DNA from: DALYJJ01 sp031969915 | GTDB lineage: Bacteria > Acidobacteriota > Terriglobia > Bryobacterales > Bryobacteraceae | Direction of reading: 5' to 3' | Length of the DNA stretch: 25,913 bases | Assembly (NCBI GenBank): GCA_031969915.1 | Contig: DALYJJ010000091.1 | Span: forward strand, 1 to 25,913 | Shown here: positions 1-6,623 of the stretch, piece by piece | Numbering within the stretch: the stretch's first letter is position 1 | Layout: every line of letters starts with the position of its first letter | The notes under the pieces: generated by a model | What the model saw: the letters and a program-made list of their open reading frames with translations, nothing else | The model's database searches: none | What the model was told of the DNA's origin: nothing | Program-made: the position numbers and the translations under genes

Positions 1-1
1 G

Positions 2-691
2 TTGATCGCGCCACTGCATGCCCCGGGGCAGGAGTTCGCGCCGGTGGAGGCAGCGGTGGAATCAACAGCGCCGGTATCGCCGGCGCGCCGCTCCATCGAG
101 GTTCACGCTCCGGACCGGGTGACGGGAGGCCGGCCCGACGCCCAGTCCCCACGCCTGCCGGTGTTCGAACCGGAAGCGGCGCCGCCGGCGCTGCCCCTGT
201 CGGCTGCGCAGCGTGTGGCGACTGGCCCGATCGGTCTGACGCCGGAGCCGCCGCGCCCGCCGCAGCGGCCTGTCGAAGCCGCCGCCGCGGACCTGCCGGC
301 GGCCGAACCGGTGCACCCGCCCGCGGCCACCGTTCGCCCGGCGCCCGTTCAGCAGGGAACCGAACGCGCGGTGGTCGAAGAAACGCGCCGCGAACGCACG
401 GTCGTCGAACACGTTCACAGGGACCGCACGGAGGCCGTTACCGTGCATCGTCTCGCCTACGACGTCGAACTGCGGGCGCGCGCGATGCGCTTGCCGGCGG
501 TGCCGGCCATCCCTTCGCCCACGGCGCTCGGGGAGGCCCACGCCGCCGCGGAGGCGCACACCGTCGAAGTGCACATCGGCCGCGTCGATGTGCGCGCGTC
601 CGCGCCTCGGTCCGAGCCGCCTTCCCGAACGGCACGCCCCCAGACGAAAAGCACTTTGGACGAATACCTTCGTGGGTTCAGCCGGCCATGA
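2..691 (+). CDS. Pro/Ala-rich eCIS-associated protein (5' end outside window)
   Basis: The reading frame is open from the left edge and stops at 689-691, overlapping the next gene by 4 nt. A TTG at 2 could start it, but the gene probably begins upstream. About 150 residues are low-complexity Pro/Ala/Arg sequence. A charged stretch near residues 118-155 repeats an ERxVVE-like pattern and may be helical. The C-terminus looks constrained: IGRVDVRA at residues 192-199, about 20 residues of Pro/Arg/Ser linker, then LDEYLR at 219-224. From memory, unnamed proteins in many eCIS loci end in the same IGR-x-x-VRA plus LD-[DE]-YL pattern; this is a recollection, not a search. No signal peptide or membrane segment is visible in the part present. 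Function unknown; as the first visible gene of the operon it may be a structural adaptor or assembly factor. Confidence 0.6.
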   Translation: MIAPLHAPGQEFAPVEAAVESTAPVSPARRSIEVHAPDRVTGGRPDAQSPRLPVFEPEAAPPALPLSAAQRVATGPIGLTPEPPRPPQRPVEAAAADLPAAEPVHPPAATVRPAPVQQGTERAVVEETRRERTVVEHVHRDRTEAVTVHRLAYDVELRARAMRLPAVPAIPSPTALGEAHAAAEAHTVEVHIGRVDVRASAPRSEPPSRTARPQTKSTLDEYLRGFSRP

Positions 692-1920
692 GCAACTTCC
701 TCGGTATCGCGGCGGTGACGGCCACTCTGACGCAACTGGTGGGCGAAGCCGCGGCAACCGCGGTCACCGGCGCGGGCACGCGTAACGCGCGTCCCGACAG
801 CATCCCCACCGGGGAGATGAACGACGCGTTCGTGAACGTGTTTCTGTACCAGGTGAACCCGAACGCCGCGATGCGGAATATGGAACTGCCCACACGGGAC
901 TCCTCGGGCGCCCTGGTGCAACGGCCGTTTCTCGCGCTCGATCTCGGCTACCTGATCTCGTTCTACGGCAATGAGAGCGACCTCGTGCCCCAACGCCTGA
1001 TGGGCGCGGTGCTGCGGCGCCTGCATTCGGAGCCGATCCTCGGGCGCCAGCGGATCCGCGACACGGTGGCGAGCATCGCGTTCCTCGCGAGTTCGAATCT
1101 GGCCGACGACATCGAGTCCGTCCGGCTCGCCAACCTCGGCCTGACGCTCGAGGAGATCTTCAAGCTGTGGTCGGCGTTTCATCAGTCGCCGTACGTCTTG
1201 TCCACCGCGTTCCAGGCCAGCGTCGTTCTTCTCGAAGGGCTGGGTTCGCCGCGCGCGGCGTTGCCCGTACGCTCTCGCACGGCCAACGTGCTCCCGTTCC
1301 GCTACCCGGAGATTCTCTCCATCGACCCGCCGGTGTTCCCCTTCGTGCCGGGCGCGCAGCTCACCCTGCTGGGCAGGAATCTCGACTCGCCGGCGGCGTC
1401 TGTGATGTTCCGCGAGCTGGAAGGGACGATCGTCGAACCGCTCACCGCGGAGCGCGCGCGGGTGCAGTTGCCTGCCGGCATCCGCGCGGGCGTGAACACG
1501 GTGAAACTGCATCACGACCTGCTCATCGGCCTGCCGCCGGTGCGGCACAAAGGCGTGGAGTCAAACGCGGCGGCTTTCATGTTGCAGCCCCGCCTGGTGG
1601 CGCGATCGTTCACGCCGGCGCCCGAACCGTCCATTGAAGTAACGCTCGACCCGCCGGTGGGCCGCGATCAGGAAGCGCACCTGCTGCTCAACCAGACCGC
1701 GATTCCGCCGGGGCAGGCGCCGCTCATGTTCACCTTCAGCCTGACTGGCCGCGCCGCGCCCGCCGCTACGCTGCGGTTCCCGATTCCCGGCGTGCCGCCC
1801 GGCACCTACATGGTTCGGGTACGCGTGGACGGCGCCGACAGCGCTCTGGAAGTCCAGACCAACGAAGCGCTGCCCAACTTCAACCAGTACATCGGCCCGA
1901 CTGTCGGGGTGCCGTCATGA
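688..1920 (+). CDS. DUF4255 (Pvc16/Afp16 N-terminal) family tail-terminator protein
   Basis: 410 aa; the ATG at 688 overlaps the previous stop. Residues ~5-190 match the DUF4255/Pvc16 N-terminal family: a helical start, then VFLYQVNPNAAMRNMELP, then LALDLGYLISFYG and a PQRLMGAVLRRLH segment. In Afp and PVC particles this protein caps the top of the tube and sheath and sets tail length. Two Ig/TIG-like beta domains follow. The first, ~207-275, has the FVPGAQLTLLGRNL strand pattern; the second covers ~300-400. Single-domain caps are shorter (about 200-300 aa), so the Ig-like tail is an extension that may decorate the particle or bind a partner. It is followed directly by the ATPase gene, as caps and ATPases often are in eCIS loci. 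Family call is firm; the role of the extension is inferred. Confidence 0.88.
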   Translation: MSNFLGIAAVTATLTQLVGEAAATAVTGAGTRNARPDSIPTGEMNDAFVNVFLYQVNPNAAMRNMELPTRDSSGALVQRPFLALDLGYLISFYGNESDLVPQRLMGAVLRRLHSEPILGRQRIRDTVASIAFLASSNLADDIESVRLANLGLTLEEIFKLWSAFHQSPYVLSTAFQASVVLLEGLGSPRAALPVRSRTANVLPFRYPEILSIDPPVFPFVPGAQLTLLGRNLDSPAASVMFRELEGTIVEPLTAERARVQLPAGIRAGVNTVKLHHDLLIGLPPVRHKGVESNAAAFMLQPRLVARSFTPAPEPSIEVTLDPPVGRDQEAHLLLNQTAIPPGQAPLMFTFSLTGRAAPAATLRFPIPGVPPGTYMVRVRVDGADSALEVQTNEALPNFNQYIGPTVGVPS

Positions 1921-3815
1921 CGGCGGCGACCGGCGCGGGAAGCTGGACGGAGGCGAATCAGCGCTACCTGGTGGCGGCGCTCGCGCGCCTCGCGTCCTGC
2001 CTGGAACCGCAGGCGGAAGGTTCGTGTCCCACCGATGAAGATGCCCGGATCGCCCAGGCGATGCAGCCGCCGCCGGCGCTGGAAGTGCTGGCGGATGCAT
2101 TCCGTTTGTCGGCGTTCGAACGCGACATCGTCTTGCTGTGCGCCGGCGTGGAACTGGATTCGAAGTTCGCGGCGCGTTGTGCGGCCGCGCAGGGGGACGC
2201 CCGCCGGCCGCACGCAACGTTCAGCATGGCGCTGGCGTCGCTGCCCGGGGCGCATTGGAGCGCCGTTTCGCCCGCCGGTCCGCTGCGCCACTGGCGTCTG
2301 GTCCACTGCGACGAATCCGCGGGAATCACTACATCGCCGCTGCGCATCGACGAGCGCGTCCTGCACTTCATCGCCGGCCTGCCGTGCCTGGAAGAATCGC
2401 TGCAGCACATTCTGCAGCCGGTACTGGCCGAAGATCCGCTGCCGCCTTCGCAGGAACAGGCTCTTGCATCCATCCTGCGCCTGTGCCAGGACACAAGCGG
2501 AGAACCTCCCGTGGTCCATTTGGGCGGCAACGATCCGCTCGGAAAGCGGTGCGTCGCCGCCCTGGCCGCCCGCCGCATGGGCCAGCAGTTGTTTGCGATT
2601 CGGGCCGCGGAAATCCCCGCCGGTGGACGGGACCGCGACCTGCTGCTGCGCATCTGGAACCGCGAGACGGCGCTGAGTTGCGCCGCGTTGCTGATTGAGA
2701 GCGGAGGCGAGCCCTCGTTGGAACCGGCGGCTGCGTTTGCTGAGCGCGCCGCCGGCTGTGTGTTCTACAGCGGGCCGGATCCTCTGCGGCCGGCGAGCCG
2801 CGGCACGCTGCGCGTGGAGGTGAACAAGCCGGCGGCCGTCGAGCAGTATGAGATCTGGCGCCGCCATCTCAACGGGGCCGGAGACGGCGTCGAGGTCGAA
2901 CGCGTGGTTTCACAGTTCGATCTCAGTGCCGGGCAGATCCGCGCCGCCGCGGCGGCTGCGGGAGGAGAGCCCAGCCGGTTGTGGGAGGTCTGCCGCGCCC
3001 AATCGCGCCCGCGTCTGGAAGACCTCGCCGAGCGCATACGGCCCACCGCGTCCTGGGATTCCATTGTGCTGCCGGAGACGCAGCGCGGGACGCTGCTCGA
3101 GATTTCGGCGCAGGTGCGCCGCCGCGCCACCGTCTACGACGACTGGGGCTTCGCTGCTCAGTGCGCGCGCGGCCTGGGCATCACCGCGCTCTTCGCCGGA
3201 CCGAGCGGCGCCGGCAAGACCATGGCCGCCGAGGTTCTGGCGGCCGAGTTGCGCCTCGATCTCTATCGCATCGACTTGAGCGCCGTGATCAGCAAGTACA
3301 TCGGCGAAACCGAAAAGAACCTGCGCCGGGTCTTCGACGCCGCCGAAGAAGGCGGGGCGATTCTGCTCTTCGACGAAGCCGATGCCCTGTTCGGCAAACG
3401 GAGTGAAGTCAAAGACAGCCACGACCGGTACGCGAACATCGAGGTGAGCTACCTGTTGCAGCGAACCGAGTCGTTCCGCGGCCTCGCGATTCTCACTACC
3501 AATCTGAAGGACGCTTTGGACAAGGCGTTCCTGCGCCGCATCCGCTTCGTGGTGGAGTTTCCGTTCCCCGACGCATCGCAGCGGGCCGAGATCTGGCGGC
3601 GCGTGTTTCCGGCGGGCGTGCCGCTCGGCCGGCTGGATGTCGAGCGGTTGGCCGGGATGAGTATCGCGGGCGGGAACATTCGCAACATCGCGATGAGCGC
3701 GGCGTTCCTGGCCGCCGAGGAGGAAAGCGTCGTGGAGATGCGGCACCTGGCGCGCGCGGCTCGCGCCGAGTACGCAAAGTTACAGAAGCCGGCGACGGAG
3801 GTGCCAGTGCTATGA
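1917..3815 (+). CDS. eCIS AAA+ ATPase (Afp15/Pvc15-like)
   Basis: 632 aa; the ATG at 1917 overlaps the previous stop by 4 nt. The C-terminal half is a single AAA+ module: Walker A GPSGAGKT at residues 428-435, Walker B ILLFDEAD at 482-489, a sensor-1-like LTTNLKDALD, and an arginine-finger region LRR at 539-541 leading into a FPFPDASQR helix. The N-terminal ~400 residues are mostly helical and lack a second Walker motif; they resemble the N-terminal part of the large ATPases found in eCIS loci. In Afp/PVC the ATPase is needed for assembly or cargo loading but is not part of the finished particle. It is expected in the cytoplasm. Its place between the cap gene and the DUF4157 gene supports the eCIS assignment over a general protein-quality ATPase. 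Confidence 0.9.
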   Translation: MTAATGAGSWTEANQRYLVAALARLASCLEPQAEGSCPTDEDARIAQAMQPPPALEVLADAFRLSAFERDIVLLCAGVELDSKFAARCAAAQGDARRPHATFSMALASLPGAHWSAVSPAGPLRHWRLVHCDESAGITTSPLRIDERVLHFIAGLPCLEESLQHILQPVLAEDPLPPSQEQALASILRLCQDTSGEPPVVHLGGNDPLGKRCVAALAARRMGQQLFAIRAAEIPAGGRDRDLLLRIWNRETALSCAALLIESGGEPSLEPAAAFAERAAGCVFYSGPDPLRPASRGTLRVEVNKPAAVEQYEIWRRHLNGAGDGVEVERVVSQFDLSAGQIRAAAAAAGGEPSRLWEVCRAQSRPRLEDLAERIRPTASWDSIVLPETQRGTLLEISAQVRRRATVYDDWGFAAQCARGLGITALFAGPSGAGKTMAAEVLAAELRLDLYRIDLSAVISKYIGETEKNLRRVFDAAEEGGAILLFDEADALFGKRSEVKDSHDRYANIEVSYLLQRTESFRGLAILTTNLKDALDKAFLRRIRFVVEFPFPDASQRAEIWRRVFPAGVPLGRLDVERLAGMSIAGGNIRNIAMSAAFLAAEEESVVEMRHLARAARAEYAKLQKPATEVPVL

Positions 3816-4345
3816 AGGCAATTGTGGCGGCGCCCGCCGAAGTGCGTCCCGCGCCGAACGCGCCCGTGCTGCGCCGCAAGTGTGCCTGCGGCGCGGACGG
3901 CGAGCAATGCGACGAGTGCAAGAGCGGACAGTTGCGGCGGAGCGCGCTGCCTGGCGCAGCGCCGGCCATCGCAGCGCCGGCCATGGCCCCGCCCGCCGTG
4001 AGCGCGGCCCTCGCCGAGCCCGGACGAGCACTGGACCCCGGCGTCCGCGGTGAGATGGAGAAGCGTTTGGGGCACGACTTCGGCAAGGTGCGCATTCACA
4101 CGGGCGCGCCGGCGGAACGGTCCGCGGATGAGGTGCAGGCGGCGGCCTACACCGTGGGCCGTCACATCGTGTTCGGGGCCGGGCGTTACGCGCCTTCCTC
4201 CAGGGAAGGAAGCAGGCTGCTGGCGCATGAGTTGGTCCATACCGTTCAGCAGGGTATGGCCGCGTATGACGGCCGGCCGCTGCCCGTGGGCGAGGGAAGC
4301 GCTCCGGAGGAACAGACGGCGGAAGCGAAAGCGAGGCAATTGTAG
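3812..4345 (+). CDS. DUF4157 eCIS core domain protein (putative zinc metallopeptidase)
   Basis: 177 aa; the ATG at 3812 overlaps the ATPase stop. Near the N-terminus is a four-cysteine cluster, CACGADGEQCDEC (C24, C26, C33, C36), which looks like a zinc knuckle and is common at the start of such proteins. An Ala/Pro linker follows, then the DUF4157 domain from ~70 to 150: LGHDFGKVRIHTG, the VGRHIVFGAGRY segment, and the zincin motif HELVH at 139-143 followed by TVQQ. The HExxH residues are intact, so peptidase activity is possible although not established for the family. DUF4157 is the domain used to recognise eCIS loci and often sits on cargo or toxin proteins. Here it stands alone, with only ~25 residues after the domain, directly before the M15-type peptidase gene. 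Confidence 0.9.
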   Translation: MKAIVAAPAEVRPAPNAPVLRRKCACGADGEQCDECKSGQLRRSALPGAAPAIAAPAMAPPAVSAALAEPGRALDPGVRGEMEKRLGHDFGKVRIHTGAPAERSADEVQAAAYTVGRHIVFGAGRYAPSSREGSRLLAHELVHTVQQGMAAYDGRPLPVGEGSAPEEQTAEAKARQL

Positions 4346-4350
4346 GAGCG

Positions 4351-5436
4351 ATGCGCGTGCACGCGGCGTTACCACAACCGGCTCCCGTGATGGCCCGCAC
4401 ACCGGCGCCGGGCAGAGCCGTGCCGCCGCCCGCGCCCGTGGAGCATTCGTTGGAGGGCCTGATTCTGCGGCGTACCCAACTCACCACCACCGGAGTCACG
4501 CAATACACTACCTCGCAGGGCAACTTCTACCGCTTCCCCGCGGGGACTCATCACACCAACAGCACCAACCGTCCGCGTTTCCCGGCGCCGGCGTCCGCTC
4601 TGGTGGTCTACAGCGGCGCGGGGAACAACGGCGTTGAGCAGGTGCACACGGAAGCGGCCTCGGCCATCGGTTCGCTCCTGGGCGCGATGCACACCGAAGG
4701 GCAGCGCATCGACGATGAGAGCCTGAAGCAGGCCGTGGTGGCCAGCGGCTATCGCCCGTCAACCGTCGCCGAAGGCCGCCTCTACTTGAACGCGCTGCGC
4801 AAGACGATCCGCGAGAACCCGACCATCTTCCCCGGAATGACGTTCCCGGCGTCGATGGAGGCGACGGCGATCAGCGAACTGGGTACGGTGGGTTCCGCGA
4901 CGCATGACGCATTTGTCGACGCGCTCGGAAGGGAGTCGGGCTGGACGCCCGCGCTGGCGCGGCAGTTGGTGAGCATCACATCGCGCTTCAAAGCGCCGCG
5001 GGGCGGGTCGCCGCACCAATCGGGCTGCGCGGTGGATATCGACTTCCCGTTCGCGACCTCCGCGGCCAGCGTGCAGAACCACGGTATGGATCGCAACAAG
5101 AACGCGAACGCATTTCGGGCCGCGGCAGGTGTGTGGCTGAACCAGTTCTCGCGCAATTTCGGCTTCGATACCTACGACACGTCCGCCGAGATCTGGCACC
5201 AGGAATGGCTTGATTGGCCGGGCACGCCGGCGGACCCGAGTTATCAGCCTCCGGCGCCTCAGTTGCCTCCGCTGCCGGCGCAGTTGCCGGCCGTGCTGCC
5301 GTACCGGCAATCGATCAATCTGTTGCGCTGCATCGAAATCATGGGCGAGCAGAACGGCGAGTATTGCCGCAGGCAGATCGCGCGCGAGTTGGAGAGAGGC
5401 GGACGGCCCGCGATGGGGCGTGAGCAATTCGAATGA
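4351..5436 (+). CDS. M15/VanY-like zinc peptidase, candidate eCIS cargo or cell-wall hydrolase
   Basis: 361 aa. AGGAG at 4344-4348 lies only two bases from the ATG at 4351; an in-frame ATG at 4390 is an alternative start. The catalytic signature of D,D-carboxypeptidases and endopeptidases (MEROPS M15) is complete: SPHQSGCAVDID gives H222 and D229 (HxxGxAxD), and EIWH gives E280 and H283 (ExxH). These supply three zinc ligands and the general base for cutting peptidoglycan stem peptides. No hydrophobic signal peptide is present. Instead the first ~33 residues are Pro/Ala/Arg-rich and likely disordered, like the N-terminal packaging leaders of known eCIS cargo. After the domain come a Pro-rich linker (~290-318) and a short helical tail with two cysteines. 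Position inside the structural operon suggests an injected effector, a wall-penetrating component or a release lysin; I cannot choose between them. Confidence 0.75.
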   Translation: MRVHAALPQPAPVMARTPAPGRAVPPPAPVEHSLEGLILRRTQLTTTGVTQYTTSQGNFYRFPAGTHHTNSTNRPRFPAPASALVVYSGAGNNGVEQVHTEAASAIGSLLGAMHTEGQRIDDESLKQAVVASGYRPSTVAEGRLYLNALRKTIRENPTIFPGMTFPASMEATAISELGTVGSATHDAFVDALGRESGWTPALARQLVSITSRFKAPRGGSPHQSGCAVDIDFPFATSAASVQNHGMDRNKNANAFRAAAGVWLNQFSRNFGFDTYDTSAEIWHQEWLDWPGTPADPSYQPPAPQLPPLPAQLPAVLPYRQSINLLRCIEIMGEQNGEYCRRQIARELERGGRPAMGREQFE

Positions 5437-5657
5437 AGATCCGGGTGATCATTGACGAACTGGTGCTCCACGGCTTTGAAGGCGTGGATTCGTATCGCGT
5501 GGGCGACGGAGTGCGCACCGAGTTGGCGCGCCTGGTGGCCGGGCGGTTCACCACGCCGCCGAGCGCCGCCGAGGTGCGCGCCCCCGGCATCGCTCCGGGC
5601 ACGCGCGACCTGGGCCCGCGCATCGCGGCCGCGGTACATGGAGGACTGGTGAAATGA
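5433..5657 (+). CDS. Small eCIS-associated protein of unknown function
   Basis: 74 aa; it overlaps the previous stop by 4 nt and the next start by 4 nt, so it is very probably translated. It opens with KIRVIIDELVLHGFEG, a beta-strand followed by the start of a helix, and ends with a segment close to a C-terminal helix (GPRIAAAVHGGL). From memory, eCIS operons often carry a protein of this size that begins with the pattern I-x-(I/L)-x-x-L-V-L-x-G, next to the baseplate genes, but I know of no assigned function. No cysteine, membrane segment or enzyme motif is present. Its size and position would suit a chaperone or a small baseplate adaptor; this is speculation from context. Confidence 0.72.
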   Translation: MKIRVIIDELVLHGFEGVDSYRVGDGVRTELARLVAGRFTTPPSAAEVRAPGIAPGTRDLGPRIAAAVHGGLVK

Positions 5658-6310
5658 GCGGCTTCTCCGGATCGCCCAAAGTCCAGCGCGGCGCCATCGT
5701 CGGCCTCGATCCGTTGAACCCCGTGGCGAGCATTGTCATCTTTCAGTACAACCCGCACACCCTCACGCGCACCATCGCGCCCAACGCCGCGGGTAACGCC
5801 GCGGACGCGGGCGAAGCCCTGCGCCTCAAGGGCCCGCCTTCCGAAACCATCAACGTCGAGATCGAGATCGACGCGACGGACCAGTTGGAGAAGGGCTCGG
5901 GCACCGCGGTCAGCATGGGCCTTTATCCCGCGCTCTCCGCGCTCGAAATGCTGCTCTACCCGAAAACCGCGCTGGTGATCGCCAACGAAGTGCTGGCGCG
6001 CGCGGGAATCATCGAGGTGATACCGCCGGAAGCGCCGCTGACGCTTTTCGTCTGGGGGATCAAGCGCGTGCTGCCGGTGCGCTTGACGCAACTCACCATC
6101 ACCGAAGAGGAGTTCGATACCGCCCTGAATCCGATTCGCGCCAAGGTCACCCTGGCCATGAAGGTCCTCTCCTATCAGGATCTGGGACTGGTGAGTCCCG
6201 GCGGCGCGCTGTTCATGGCGCACCAGGTGGTGAAGGAAGTGATGGCCACCATCAACGGAGTGGGCAACATCGCCGGGTCCGCTTCGTTCTCGGCGAGTGC
6301 GGGAGGCTAA
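5654..6310 (+). CDS. CIS tube protein / Afp7-like baseplate-tube adaptor
   Basis: 218 aa; the ATG at 5654 overlaps the previous stop. The IVIFQYNPHTLTRTIAPNA segment near residues 28-46 is the hallmark of the contractile-injection-system tube protein N-terminal family (Afp7/Pvc7 type), which links the inner tube to the spike hub. Further conserved pieces follow: SETINVEIEIDATDQLEKG, then a helix carrying YPALSALEMLLYPK, then FVWGIKRVLPVRLTQLTITE, a beta-sandwich typical of tube-fold proteins. In Photorhabdus and Serratia the homologue carries its LysM domain on the same chain; here the chain ends in a Ser/Ala/Gly tail and the LysM is the next gene. It is not the repeated inner-tube subunit (Afp1/5 type), which I do not see in this window. 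Confidence 0.83.
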   Translation: MSGFSGSPKVQRGAIVGLDPLNPVASIVIFQYNPHTLTRTIAPNAAGNAADAGEALRLKGPPSETINVEIEIDATDQLEKGSGTAVSMGLYPALSALEMLLYPKTALVIANEVLARAGIIEVIPPEAPLTLFVWGIKRVLPVRLTQLTITEEEFDTALNPIRAKVTLAMKVLSYQDLGLVSPGGALFMAHQVVKEVMATINGVGNIAGSASFSASAGG

Positions 6311-6314
6311 CCCG

Positions 6315-6617
6315 ATGTTCGATCCAACCAGCCGCTACGCAAGCATTGAGGACGCCCGCATGACGGTCAAAGACAAGCACGGCCGCGAGCGCGTGCTGGT
6401 GTACAAACGCCGGCGCTTCCTGCCGCCCGCCGGCGGCGCCACCCTCCTGGAACACACCTTCACCCAGGGCGAGCGGTTGGATGTGATCACGGCGCGCTAT
6501 CTCGGCGACCCCACTCAGTTCTGGCGGATCGCTGACGCCAATGAGGTCCTGCGCGCGGAGGAACTGACGCTAGTGGTGGGACGCCGGATGAAGATCCCCG
6601 TCCCGGGAGTTTCGTAG
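6315..6617 (+). CDS. LysM domain baseplate protein
   Basis: 100 aa from the ATG at 6315, which has GGAGG at 6302-6306 eight bases upstream. An in-frame GTG at 6297 would overlap the previous gene and is less likely. The first ~45 residues are basic (KDKHGRERVLVYKRRRFLP). A LysM/tail-protein-X-like domain covers ~46-97: HTFTQGERLDVITARYLGDP, the FWRIADAN helix, and the VGRRMKIPVPG ending strand. In eCIS and phage baseplates this domain (T4 gp53-like, or the C-terminal part of Afp7) binds around the hub and ties wedges to the tube, rather than binding cell wall. It lies between the Afp7-like and gp27-like genes, exactly where the Afp7 LysM domain would be encoded if fused. Confidence 0.85.
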   Translation: MFDPTSRYASIEDARMTVKDKHGRERVLVYKRRRFLPPAGGATLLEHTFTQGERLDVITARYLGDPTQFWRIADANEVLRAEELTLVVGRRMKIPVPGVS

Positions 6618-6623
6618 GAACCA

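Noticed and set aside
118..330. Low-complexity Pro/Ala region as a possible DNA repeat
   Set aside because: The protein is repetitive in composition, but I see no exact or regular DNA repeat unit; it is best explained as a disordered chain encoded by GC-rich codons.
457..1548. A 363-codon minus-strand frame across the first two genes
   Set aside because: Its content is Arg/His-rich without domain signatures, and it runs against a coupled operon with a clear DUF4255 gene.
4330..4360. Possible frameshift splitting one DUF4157-M15 fusion protein into two genes
   Set aside because: The two frames differ, but the first ends naturally after its domain, and the second has AGGAG and an ATG right at the junction, so two genes are the simpler reading. 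Not fully excluded.
6297..6314. An upstream GTG start for the LysM gene
   Set aside because: It overlaps the previous gene and removes the good spacing of GGAGG to the ATG at 6315.
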